A DNA stretch of 64,000 nt from Ruminococcus flavefaciens 007c (lineage in GTDB: Bacteria > Bacillota > Clostridia > Oscillospirales > Ruminococcaceae). Within the stretch, counting starts at the first letter, position 1. Each line of letters opens with the position of its first letter. Below are positions 34,414-42,898 of the stretch, one piece after another. Location of the stretch: positions 129,001 through 193,000 of the forward strand of contig NZ_ATAX01000028.1 in assembly GCF_000571935.1 (NCBI RefSeq). Reading direction: 5' to 3'. The notes beneath the pieces were generated by a model that was not told the origin of the DNA, did no database searches, and saw only the letters and a list, made by a program, of their open reading frames with translations. Both the position numbers and the translations under genes were made by a program.

Positions 34414-35688
34414 TCATGCCAGAGGTATCATAAGGGTAACCGTCAGTCCCTGTCCCCTGCAGGAACAAATGAGCTCACCGCCCATTCTTGCCATAAGCTC
34501 GCTTGAGATATACAGTCCGAGGCCGTTTCCGTCCTTTCCTGCCGAATTGTTTTTACCCCTGTAAAATTTATTGGTTATGAGGCTTATCTCCTCCTCGGGA
34601 ACTCCGCTGCCGTAGTCTCTCAGCGACATCTCAAGATAGCCGCCGCTCAGCCTGTAATCCACATCTATGGGAGTATCCGCGTACTTGTAGGAGTTGCTCA
34701 GGATATTGCCTATGACCTGTGAAAGACGTATCCTGTCGGCGTTTATGATACATTCGGGTATATCCTTCTCCCTTGCCAGAGAACGGGTATCGTGCTCTGC
34801 GACCAGCTCATGTAGTATGCCCGAAACCTCGTCGCAGCACTCTACATTCATCTCTCCCAGCTCGTCCAGAGCAGAGGACAGCAGGTCGCTGACGAGTATG
34901 TTTATCTGCTCTGCTTTCTGATGGATATTATTGACCTTGTCCATAACGTAGCTGTCGTTCACCTTAACGCTGAGCAGCTCGCAGATGAGCTTTATTCCCG
35001 TTATGGGAGTCTTCAGATCATGACTCAGGGAAGCCACCATTTCCCTTTCCTTTATCTTCAGGGCATTTTCCCTGCTCCGGGCCTCTTTCAGTTCCTCGCG
35101 CATAATATCGAAGCTCTCCGTAAACGCACCGAACATATTGTCCTTTTCGCGGATAATGGGCGTATCCAGTTCGCCTGCCGCCACCTTTCCCGCGAACTTT
35201 TCCATATTCCTGAAGGGCTTAACAATAGTCCTGCGGACGTACAGACCGTAAAGCACCACTGACAGCAGCATTACCGCTATCATAACACCTCCCGCCATGA
35301 GGAGCTTTCTTCTGATTATGTCGTATTCGCTCTTATCGGGATCGGGCATGACCACCGTCCCCAGAAAACGGGTGCCGTCGCTGACAGCAAGGCATATATA
35401 GCCCTTACTGAGGGCTGTCTCGGGACATTCCACCTCCTCAAGCTCACTGTCTGCGGAGGAATACCAAAGAATATCGCTGCTGTCAAATACCAGCAGTTCA
35501 GTGCCGAGTTCACAGCTGTCAAGGGCTTCGGGGCTGTTCCATTTCTCCCTGACCGTCTGAACTATATTATTCACATATAGCGTATCTATTCCGCTGCTTC
35601 GGTAAGAGCCCGTTATCCCTGCAAAAAGTACCAGACCTGCGATCATCACAGCCGTCAGTACCACAATGATCCTGCTGTAATTCTTCAT
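34414..35688 (-). CDS. Sensor histidine kinase (HAMP, HisKA, HATPase)
   Basis: A 424-residue two-component sensor. TM1 (about 9-28) and TM2 (about 130-150) enclose an extracellular sensor domain of about 100 residues. HAMP follows (VRRTIVKPFRNMEKFAGKV), then a coiled-coil and the H-box with phospho-acceptor His223 (SLSHDLKTPITG). The ATPase domain has an N-box (NILSNSYKYADTP), G1 (DYGSGVPEEE) and G2 (GNGLGLYISS). It is paired with the response regulator gene ten bases upstream and belongs to the ABC transporter/serine hydrolase operon. The signal is unknown; envelope stress or a peptide antibiotic is likely from the context. Confidence 0.92.
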   Translation of the reverse strand: MKNYSRIIVVLTAVMIAGLVLFAGITGSYRSSGIDTLYVNNIVQTVREKWNSPEALDSCELGTELLVFDSSDILWYSSADSELEEVECPETALSKGYICLAVSDGTRFLGTVVMPDPDKSEYDIIRRKLLMAGGVMIAVMLLSVVLYGLYVRRTIVKPFRNMEKFAGKVAAGELDTPIIREKDNMFGAFTESFDIMREELKEARSRENALKIKEREMVASLSHDLKTPITGIKLICELLSVKVNDSYVMDKVNNIHQKAEQINILVSDLLSSALDELGEMNVECCDEVSGILHELVAEHDTRSLAREKDIPECIINADRIRLSQVIGNILSNSYKYADTPIDVDYRLSGGYLEMSLRDYGSGVPEEEISLITNKFYRGKNNSAGKDGNGLGLYISSELMARMGGELICSCRGQGLTVTLMIPLA

Positions 35689-35698
35689 AGCTGCGCTG

Positions 35699-36436
35699 TT
35701 ATTCCTCCATATTCTCTATGATATAGCCCACGCCCCAGACGGTCTTGATGATATCGGGAGCATTTGGATCCTTCTCTATCTTCTCGCGCAGATGACGTAT
35801 ATGCACGGCCAGCGTGCCTTCACCTATGTACTCGTCCTCCCAGACATTTTTCAGGAACTCGTCCTTGGTAACCACTCTGCCGCGGTTGCTGAGAAGGTAA
35901 AGCAGCATCTTGAACTCCATAGCCTTAATGGCAGTCTCCCTGCCGTCCCTGTAAAGCTTATGAGCGCCCGTATCCAGGGTAATGTCCTTTGTGATGCGTA
36001 TCTCGCGCATATCCTTGCCTGTCCCCGCAGAAACAGCTTTGGCGGAGACAGCAATTGCTGCCTCCGCTGCTTTTTCGTATCGGTTAAGGATAGCCTTTAC
36101 CTTGGCAAGGAGTATGTTCAGTGTATAAGGCTTTTTGATATAGTCATCTCCGCCTATATTAAGCGCCGTGAGAACATCGTCATCGCTGGTCCTTGCGCTT
36201 ATGAAGAGTATGGGCATATCGTACTCCGCCCTTATCTGCTTGCAAAGCTCAAAGCCCGACCGCTCTCCCAGGTTTATATCCAGCAGCAGAAGCGAGACCT
36301 GATTTTCCTTCAGGAAGCTGACCGCCCCGTCGTAATCCGTCACATATGCTGTCTTTATATCGAAGATATTGAAATACTCTGCTGTTGTTTCTGCTATGGT
36401 TATATCATCGTCTATCATAAGACACTGATACTTCAT
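35699..36436 (-). CDS. OmpR-family response regulator
   Basis: A 245-residue regulator. The receiver domain has the acidic pair Asp9/Asp10, the phospho-acceptor Asp53 (LLLLDINLG) and KKPYTLN with the conserved Lys. A linker with Ala-rich sequence (about 120-145) leads to the winged-helix DNA-binding domain (about 150-245; KEFLKNVWEDEYIGEGTLAVHIRHLREKIE-type). It would bind direct repeats, and three TTCTTA-type repeats with 11-bp period lie upstream of the operon. AGGAGG precedes the ATG. Confidence 0.93.
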   Translation of the reverse strand: MKYQCLMIDDDITIAETTAEYFNIFDIKTAYVTDYDGAVSFLKENQVSLLLLDINLGERSGFELCKQIRAEYDMPILFISARTSDDDVLTALNIGGDDYIKKPYTLNILLAKVKAILNRYEKAAEAAIAVSAKAVSAGTGKDMREIRITKDITLDTGAHKLYRDGRETAIKAMEFKMLLYLLSNRGRVVTKDEFLKNVWEDEYIGEGTLAVHIRHLREKIEKDPNAPDIIKTVWGVGYIIENMEE

Positions 36437-36451
36437 ATGAAGCTCCTCCTT

Positions 36452-38377
36452 TTACTGGGTTATTCCGATGGTGCCGCCGTCCTCGCCCAGGAATACTATC
36501 TTGCCTTCCGCGGGCATGGGCACAGAGCTGCCGTAATCCTTGAAGTAGCTTGAATATATCATACGATCGAACTTATCGTATACATATACAGCTGCATTTT
36601 CGGGTATATCCAATGTTATCGTCTTGTTGGCCTGAGCGCCTATCCTGTACCATGAAGCCTTCTTTGTATGCAGCTTTATCTCGCTGACATTCTCGGGAAG
36701 CTCCTTGATTGCGTCCTCCGAGATCATCTCCATTGCGCAGTTGGTAATGTCCAGTATCTCGACGCCGTTTTCCTTTCTGATCTCTATATCCTGTACATCT
36801 CGTCCTCCCGGCATTACAAGATCGGACTTTACATGAGCGCTGTCAATGATCCTGCCCTCCTTGATATAGCCTCTTGCCTCGGGATAGGTCTGTACCTTCA
36901 CACTGGGCATTTCCGCATAGTAGGTGTTGGAGTACTTTCCGCTGTATAAATAGTATTTCTTTCCGTTCCTTGCGTCCCAGGCTGCCAGCATCTCGGCGCT
37001 GACCGAAGACTTTTCCGCTCTCTGCATAGAATAGTGGGACATGGATACATTTCCGCAGCCGTTCATATCCATGGAAACGTCTTCACAGATATAGTCCCTG
37101 CCGTCTCTCCTGCGGAAGGTCAGCACACTCTGATTTTTTCCCTGTACAGCCTTTCCCGCGCTGATATTTCCCTCCACCTGCACGAAGCTGTCCTCGGTGG
37201 TGTACATATAGTGCTTTATATCCTTTCTGTCGCCGGTGATGCAGCTTATCTCCATATACTTCCCTTCGGGGAAGTATACGAGATACAGGCCGTTTCCGGA
37301 GAAATAAAGATCCTCAAAGGCAAGGTATCTTTCGGGTACGGTATCGAGAGTCTCCTTCTTTTCCGGAAGCCTGTGCTCGATATTTATGCCCTTTTCCTCA
37401 AGGGCAATATCCATGAGGGACATTGCCATAAGACTGTTGACGGAACTGTTTCCTCCCGATGAAAGGACTGAAACGCTTATCTCCTCATCGGGAGCCACCA
37501 GAAGCTCTGCGTGCTGATTCATAATATCTCCGCCCTTGCTTACCACCTTGACGCCTGCCACCTTATAGTCATCATAATCCACCTGATCCCAGCCCAGTCC
37601 GAAGCCGTCCTCGTACTTGTCGGTTGCCTTGGTCTCAGACATCTCCTTCTTTGACTTCTCAGAGAGCAGACTGCCGTTCCCTTTGAAGAAGGCACTTCCG
37701 AAGGTACTGAGCTCCTCAGCTGTGGACATAATGCCGCCCGAGCCGAGATCCATGCAGTAATCCTGCGCTATCCTCACGTTGCCGTTCAGAAAGGTCCCGA
37801 CCATCTCATCAGTGCGGAAAGCGTTCCACGGAGTACCTGTCTGCTGCATATCAAGAGGCTTGCAGATATTTTTCTCGATATAATCCGTGAAGCTCTCACC
37901 GCTCACCTGCTCCACAAGCAGCTCCAGCAGCTCAAAACCGTCGTTGCAGTATGCGCCGTAATCCCCGGGAAAGGTCTTGAGTCTCTGTCTGCCCAGCTCC
38001 TTCAGCAAAGTATCGTGGGGAGCTGTGTCCCTGTCGTCAAAAATCATGAAATCCCCTGCGGTCGTGCCCATGAGACCTGATGTATGATTCATGAGCATAC
38101 GCACCGTTATATCCTTGTATCTCTCGTCAGCCATGCGGAATTCGGGTATATAATCCGTAAGAGGAGCGTCAATGTCTATCTTGCCCTGCTCTGCAAGCTG
38201 CATAGTCGCAGTTGTTGCGAACATCTTGCTCACAGAACCGATACAGGACAGCGTATCGCTGCTCTCATATGTCTTGTTTACCCCAACATTCCCCGTATCT
38301 TCCGCAGCTGCAAACGTCATTGCAGGAGCGGCAAGAAGCGCCGCCGCCATCAATGAAGCTATCCTTGTTTTTCTCAT
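36452..38377 (-). CDS. Secreted serine hydrolase, beta-lactamase/class C PBP-like
   Basis: A 641-residue exported protein. The signal peptide ends MTFAAAED. The penicilloyl-serine fold (about 25-330) has S-x-x-K at Ser48-Val-Ser-Lys51 (GSVSKMF) and Y-x-N at Tyr143-Cys-Asn145 (GAYCNDGF), typical of class C beta-lactamase-like peptidases (Pfam Beta-lactamase). About 300 C-terminal residues form an unassigned beta-rich region. ATG 38377 is chosen because AGGAGG lies before it; the ATG at 38392 contains that ribosome site. The gene sits between an FtsX-like permease and a response regulator, so it may process or sense envelope material. It could be a D-Ala-D-Ala or D-aminopeptidase; true beta-lactam resistance is not implied. 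Confidence 0.85.
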   Translation of the reverse strand: MRKTRIASLMAAALLAAPAMTFAAAEDTGNVGVNKTYESSDTLSCIGSVSKMFATTATMQLAEQGKIDIDAPLTDYIPEFRMADERYKDITVRMLMNHTSGLMGTTAGDFMIFDDRDTAPHDTLLKELGRQRLKTFPGDYGAYCNDGFELLELLVEQVSGESFTDYIEKNICKPLDMQQTGTPWNAFRTDEMVGTFLNGNVRIAQDYCMDLGSGGIMSTAEELSTFGSAFFKGNGSLLSEKSKKEMSETKATDKYEDGFGLGWDQVDYDDYKVAGVKVVSKGGDIMNQHAELLVAPDEEISVSVLSSGGNSSVNSLMAMSLMDIALEEKGINIEHRLPEKKETLDTVPERYLAFEDLYFSGNGLYLVYFPEGKYMEISCITGDRKDIKHYMYTTEDSFVQVEGNISAGKAVQGKNQSVLTFRRRDGRDYICEDVSMDMNGCGNVSMSHYSMQRAEKSSVSAEMLAAWDARNGKKYYLYSGKYSNTYYAEMPSVKVQTYPEARGYIKEGRIIDSAHVKSDLVMPGGRDVQDIEIRKENGVEILDITNCAMEMISEDAIKELPENVSEIKLHTKKASWYRIGAQANKTITLDIPENAAVYVYDKFDRMIYSSYFKDYGSSVPMPAEGKIVFLGEDGGTIGITQ

Positions 38378-38388
38378 ATCTATCCTCC

Positions 38389-40902
38389 TCATTCAGCCAT
38401 AAGCTCGCAGACCGATATTTTCTTGATCTTCCTTGCACCGATATAAGCGCAGGCAAAGCAGAACATAAGCAGTATGATGTCCAGCACTATCACTGCAGGG
38501 ATATTTACGCTTATCCTGCCGAGGAAGCTTGTAAGAAGCTTTATGAATGATACTCCCACAACAGTTCCTATCGCCACAGAGAATACCGACGCAGGCATTA
38601 TCCTGAATGCCAGCTGGAGCATGAGCTCTCTTGAAGTATATCCCATTCCCTTCATTATGCCGAACTCCCTGCGCTGCTTTCTTACGCTGGATTCCATGAG
38701 TATAAAGAGTATTATCATTACTACCAGAGCAGATATTCCCATGAACAGTGAAGTGAGTATGGCTATTGCCAGTGCCAGTCCGCCCAGCTGAGTCTTCAAT
38801 ATGTCGCCTATATTCATTATCGAGCGGATTATAAATCCGTCGCTGTTGCCCTTTATCACAGTATCCCCGGAACGTATAGCATATTCGATATGCGAAGCTC
38901 CGCTGTTTGCCATGAGCTCGGCGATCTTCTTTTCGGCAGCCGCCTTTATCTTTTCCTCATAGGTACCGTTCTGAATGCTTCCCTGACTTGCATCGGCGAT
39001 GCTCCTGCCGTATTTCTCGGTAAGGACGTATCTGAAATCGTTGGTCTCAACTCCGTCGTTGAGATAGAGCTCTATGGTATCGGGACTGTATGTAGGTATG
39101 ATCCTTCTCAGTCCGTCATCGGTGATATAAAGGTTGACACCGCCGTTGGTAACCGAAGTTACCACACCTGAAACGATATATTTCCTCTTTACGTTGAGAT
39201 ATTCCAGTGTCATGCTGTCACCTGTTTTCAGCTTGTACACCTTCGAGAACATACTCGAGATCATTACCTCGTTGTCATGCTCGGGGAAACGTCCTTCAAA
39301 GGGGAATATATTCTCGGTAACACTGTAATCGCTGAATGCCAGAGGGAGCATCTTTTCATTGAAATCCGATGCAGTCACAAGGAAATTCATACTCGATGTG
39401 GGAACAGCCTTTCTGACCTCGGGCATTTCCATAAGCTCCTCCGCAAATTCCTCGGCGTTCACCGAGCTCATCAGCTCTATGCGCAGATTGCTCAGTTCCA
39501 TGCCTGCGCTGGCGGATATAGCATTCATATCCTTGCTGAAGAAGCTGAACATTATGAAGCTTACGACTATTGATAGGGAAGAAATGGTTATGCAGAGAGT
39601 AAGTCCGAGATTCTGTTTGAAGTTCTGCAAAAATCCCTTCATAGCAAGACGGAGATGGACGCTTTTTCTGGTATTTCTCAGAGGCAGGCGCTCTTTCTTG
39701 AAGTGGTTATCCCCTATGCCCTTGCGAAGTGCGCGTACAGGCGGATATTTCCTTACCATATTTGCTTTTATGAAGGCTATGAAAGCCACGAAAGCCAATA
39801 TTGCCAGAGCTGTCAGAGCCATGGGCACTAAGGCCACAGAGCCGCTTCCGTGATGTCCGGCTATGATCTCTCCGATGTGCAGCAGCACGGGAGTAATGAG
39901 CATACAGCCGCCTGTTCCCACAGCTATGCCTGCCAGTGAGATGATGAGATACTCGATAACGTATGACAGTGTTATCTCTCTCGATCTGTATCCCAGAGCC
40001 TCCAGCACTCCGATAGATACGATATGCTCCTTTATATCCCCGACTATCCTGAATCTGATCATTACAGCAACAGATATTATTATCACCGCAGCCATGATCA
40101 CAAGGAATTTGAGCATAAGCTTTATACCATAGGTTATGCCTTCATCTATGCTGTTGTAGGTCAGCGCGATTATGCCGCTGGAAACGTCTTTATGGGAGCG
40201 TTCCGTGCACTTGTTTATCAGATCCATCAGAAGTTCTGTTCCGCCTTCACCCTTACAGTCGTTGTAGCCTATGATCTCATACTTGGTCAGCACGGTCTCG
40301 AGAATATGATAGTCGCTGTCGCTGATTATCATTTTGAAGCCGCCGCCTGCCGAGTCAAAAAGCAGTGTATCGTAAAAGCCCGCTACGGTAAATGAGAACT
40401 TTCTGGTGCCGAATACCATATCAAACTTATCGCCTTCCTTATAGCCCATGGTATCCTGGACAGCATATGGCATATATACAGGATGCTCAAGGGCAGCTAT
40501 CTCTTCGTCACTGAGAGAGGTCTCTATATTGGTCTTCTGGAGCTTGTTGTTGTTGTCCATTGTAATGAAGCACATATACAGAGCCTGCTCCTTGCCGCTC
40601 CTGTCAAGGTAATTGGTGCTCATGCTGTATACTGCCTGAGAACGTACCAGTTCCTCGACTCTTTCGTCCTCCCTGATAATATCCTCGTATTCCTCATCGT
40701 ATGCATTTTCGGTCATGAGCAGATAGTTCTGAAAGCTTTCCGTGCTCTTCATGGTATACGGGAATATCTCTTTTATACCCCCGAAGCTTGCCAGTGCTGA
40801 GCCCATGAGCATCATGCACAGCATTACAAGTATCATAAGGGCTACTGCTTCAAGCTTGTGCTTCTTTATGTTTGCCCATGAAAGTCTGACGATCTTGTTC
40901 AT
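38389..40902 (-). CDS. FtsX/MacB-like ABC transporter permease
   Basis: An 837-residue permease. One helix lies near the N-terminus (AVALMILVMLCMMLMGSALA) and a large extracellular domain follows. Three helices (about 275-390) form the first FtsX domain. A second half then has a further N-terminal helix (about 430-455), an extracellular domain and three terminal helices. This two-FtsX-domain layout is that of BceB/YknZ/LolCE-related transporters. The start ATG 40902 gives MNKIVRLSWANIKKHK; the ATG at 40914 overlaps the ATPase gene end. It pairs with the ATPase upstream and is followed by the serine hydrolase gene. Confidence 0.88.
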   Translation of the reverse strand: MNKIVRLSWANIKKHKLEAVALMILVMLCMMLMGSALASFGGIKEIFPYTMKSTESFQNYLLMTENAYDEEYEDIIREDERVEELVRSQAVYSMSTNYLDRSGKEQALYMCFITMDNNNKLQKTNIETSLSDEEIAALEHPVYMPYAVQDTMGYKEGDKFDMVFGTRKFSFTVAGFYDTLLFDSAGGGFKMIISDSDYHILETVLTKYEIIGYNDCKGEGGTELLMDLINKCTERSHKDVSSGIIALTYNSIDEGITYGIKLMLKFLVIMAAVIIISVAVMIRFRIVGDIKEHIVSIGVLEALGYRSREITLSYVIEYLIISLAGIAVGTGGCMLITPVLLHIGEIIAGHHGSGSVALVPMALTALAILAFVAFIAFIKANMVRKYPPVRALRKGIGDNHFKKERLPLRNTRKSVHLRLAMKGFLQNFKQNLGLTLCITISSLSIVVSFIMFSFFSKDMNAISASAGMELSNLRIELMSSVNAEEFAEELMEMPEVRKAVPTSSMNFLVTASDFNEKMLPLAFSDYSVTENIFPFEGRFPEHDNEVMISSMFSKVYKLKTGDSMTLEYLNVKRKYIVSGVVTSVTNGGVNLYITDDGLRRIIPTYSPDTIELYLNDGVETNDFRYVLTEKYGRSIADASQGSIQNGTYEEKIKAAAEKKIAELMANSGASHIEYAIRSGDTVIKGNSDGFIIRSIMNIGDILKTQLGGLALAIAILTSLFMGISALVVMIILFILMESSVRKQRREFGIMKGMGYTSRELMLQLAFRIMPASVFSVAIGTVVGVSFIKLLTSFLGRISVNIPAVIVLDIILLMFCFACAYIGARKIKKISVCELMAE

Positions 40903-40907
40903 AACCG

Positions 40908-41669
40908 TCACCATCCCATCCTGTCAAGGAAATCCTGAAGTCCGTCCCTGCGCTTTTTCAGATCGTCCGAGCCGTATACAGGCATCTCATGCTCGCCCAC
41001 CACGGAACCGTCGCTGATGAAGATGACTCTGTTGCCGCGGAGAGCTGTCTTTATATCATGAGTTACCATTACTATGCTCTGTCCCTTGCTGTGGAGCTCC
41101 GTGAATATGTCCAGAACGTCACGTCCCGATGAGGAATTCAGGCTTCCCGTGGGCTCATCGGCAAAGAGTATGGCAGGATCGTTTATTACGGCACGGACGA
41201 TGCCTACACGCTGACATTCGCCGCCCGAGAGCTGATTTGGATATTTCTTCCATATCTCCTCTTTTATGCCCACCTTTCTGAGAAGCTCCTCTGCTTTTTT
41301 AACAAGCTCGGGAGAATTCTTCTGAGCTACGAGGGCTCCGGTCATGATATTGTCAAAGACTGTCATATTCTCAAGCAGATGTATGCTCTGAAATACAAAT
41401 CCGCAGTTCCTGCGTCTGAAAACTGCCAGCTGATCGTTGGTGTATCCCGAAATATCTTCTTTTCCGAAGAATACCTTTCCGAGGGTAGGCTTGTCCATGC
41501 CCGAAAGAGCATACAGCAGTGTGGATTTTCCCGAACCCGAGGCACCCATGATAACGGTGAAGTCCTTTTCTCTGATCTCTATATCAAGATTTTTTATAAC
41601 GTGCTGCTGAACACCTCCGTTTGAGAAGGTCTTGCACAGCTTTTCGGTATGAAGTACTGAGGAACTCAT
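40908..41669 (-). CDS. ABC transporter ATP-binding protein (MacB/LolD/BceA-type)
   Basis: A 253-residue ATPase. Walker A is GASGSGKST, the signature LSGGECQRVGIVRA, Walker B ILFADEPTGSLNSSSGRD, and the H-loop MVTHDIKTA. The DEPTGSLNSSSG text is typical of the MacB/BceA/LolD family, which powers mechanotransmission across the membrane. It is the first gene of the operon, with GAAGGAG before the ATG. Two leftward promoter candidates and a repeat operator lie upstream. Confidence 0.92.
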   Translation of the reverse strand: MSSSVLHTEKLCKTFSNGGVQQHVIKNLDIEIREKDFTVIMGASGSGKSTLLYALSGMDKPTLGKVFFGKEDISGYTNDQLAVFRRRNCGFVFQSIHLLENMTVFDNIMTGALVAQKNSPELVKKAEELLRKVGIKEEIWKKYPNQLSGGECQRVGIVRAVINDPAILFADEPTGSLNSSSGRDVLDIFTELHSKGQSIVMVTHDIKTALRGNRVIFISDGSVVGEHEMPVYGSDDLKKRRDGLQDFLDRMGW

Positions 41670-41749
41670 TATTATACTCTCCTTCTTGCGGCAAAGGCCT
41701 TCTCATAAGACCTTCTGCCGTTGATTTACAGCCGCATCGCTGACTGTAA

Positions 41750-41828
41750 TTATATTATAAACTATCCCGGCGGAAAAATCTTTATCGCAATAATATCTTT
41801 TTCTTATCAAATTCTTAACGGTTTCTTT
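41750..41828 (-). promoter_or_regulatory. Candidate response-regulator-controlled promoter with three 11-bp-spaced repeats
   Basis: TTCTTA (41801), TTCTTA (41812) and TTCTTT (41823) recur with an exact 11-bp period on the plus strand (TAAGAA leftward), as OmpR-type regulators need. About 45 bases downstream in the reading direction are two overlapping TATAAT boxes (41760-41755 and 41755-41750) without a good -35 box. This fits an activator-dependent promoter for the ABC operon. It is an inference from pattern only. Confidence 0.5.
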
Positions 41829-41845
41829 TCTGTTCTGTATATAGG

Positions 41846-41874
41846 ATTATACCACATATCCGCTTTCAAATCAA
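41846..41874 (-). promoter_or_regulatory. SigA-type promoter upstream of the ABC operon
   Basis: Minus strand TTGATT (41874-41869), 17-base spacer, TATAAT (41851-41846) with the extended TGTGG before it. It would give basal transcription of the ABC/two-component operon with a leader of about 170 bases. The TTCTTA repeats lie just downstream of its start. Confidence 0.65.
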
Positions 41875-41896
41875 CGCATACCGCGGCTGTAACAGC

Positions 41897-41927
41897 AAAA
41901 AAGGCTGCACAGGAGCACTGTACAGCC
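41897..41927 (-). terminator. Rho-independent terminator of the polysaccharide operon
   Basis: GGCTGCACAG (41903-41912) pairs with CTGTACAGCC (41918-41927) with one mismatch. The A-run 41897-41902 is the U-run leftward. It is 20 bases after the stop of the last operon gene. Confidence 0.75.
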
Positions 41928-41947
41928 GTAAAGGACTTATCATAATA

Positions 41948-42898
41948 TTATCCGCAGCGGACATCTTTTCTTGCTTTTCCGTATATTTTTCCGATGATAA
42001 ACGCAGTAACATCAGCAAATACCGAGGCGATGCGCATTACCAGCACGAAAAGCACTATCCTGTCCGCATACTGATCTCCGCATACAAAAAGCATAACGCC
42101 CTCGCGTATGCCTATGCCTCCGGGAGCTCCGGGAGTAACAAAGCCTATTATCCATGCAAACAGAAATGCACCCGTAAGAGCAAAAAGCTCCCTTGTGCCT
42201 GCCTCAGGGACTATAAGCGCCACACAGCCCAGATACATTGCTGCGGATACACAGTTATGGACAAAATAGTAAAATATACCGCTCAGCAGCTGCGGTCTGT
42301 TGCTCTTTTCAAAGGCCTTTGAATAGCGTGAAAGATAGCTCCTGACCTTGTCGCGGAATTTCAGCCTTACCGCCACGAATACGACTATGAGCAGCAGTAT
42401 CCCCGCCGCCCCTACTATAAGCAGGTTCTTGCCGTACTTTTCAAGGAGCTCCGCTATCTTGCCACCCAGCAGTATCACAGATACCACGCCTGTCCAGAAA
42501 ACGCAGAAGAAAACATCAAGTATCGTCGCGCAGGCTACGTCCACATGGCTTATATCCATATCTGCTGCCAGCTTGTTGCGTCCCACGTACTGAAAAACGT
42601 TTCCTGGGAGGTACTTGTATATATTCGACTGTGTATACACGGGCATTGCCGCGGAATAGGGTATCTTTCTGCCCGAAAGCGATCTTGTGAACATCAGCCA
42701 CGGGAAGCAGGCTATTATTATCTGTGCGGTCTGTATTACGAAGCTCAGCGCAAAAGCGCCTATAACACGGGGAGCGCTGAGATCCCTGAGCTTTATATCC
42801 ATATCGATTATCTTCTTGACTACAAAAGCCAGTGCCAGTATGACCACCAGATGTCCTGCCAGCTTCAGCAGCTTTTTCAGGTTTATCTTATCCTTCAT
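41948..42898 (-). CDS. Flippase-like membrane protein (LPG synthase TM / UPF0104 family)
   Basis: A 316-residue membrane protein with about eight helices. The family pattern is seen in FVIQTAQIIIACFPWLMFTRSL, YTQSNIYKYLPGNVFQYVGR and FVTPGAPGGIGIREGVML. PGAPGGIGIREG is the strongest signature of the lysylphosphatidylglycerol-synthase TM / AglD-like family. Members serve as flippases or accessory proteins in lipid-linked sugar transfer. ATG 42898 is used (a TTG at 42919 is the alternative), overlapping the upstream GT4 gene by 11 bases. It is the last gene of the operon. Confidence 0.8.
   Translation of the reverse strand: MKDKINLKKLLKLAGHLVVILALAFVVKKIIDMDIKLRDLSAPRVIGAFALSFVIQTAQIIIACFPWLMFTRSLSGRKIPYSAAMPVYTQSNIYKYLPGNVFQYVGRNKLAADMDISHVDVACATILDVFFCVFWTGVVSVILLGGKIAELLEKYGKNLLIVGAAGILLLIVVFVAVRLKFRDKVRSYLSRYSKAFEKSNRPQLLSGIFYYFVHNCVSAAMYLGCVALIVPEAGTRELFALTGAFLFAWIIGFVTPGAPGGIGIREGVMLFVCGDQYADRIVLFVLVMRIASVFADVTAFIIGKIYGKARKDVRCG

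Noticed and set aside
36452..38377. Serine hydrolase read as a beta-lactam resistance gene
   Set aside because: SxxK and YxN only show the penicilloyl-serine fold; many such proteins are peptidases or esterases, and the large extra domain is not found in resistance enzymes.
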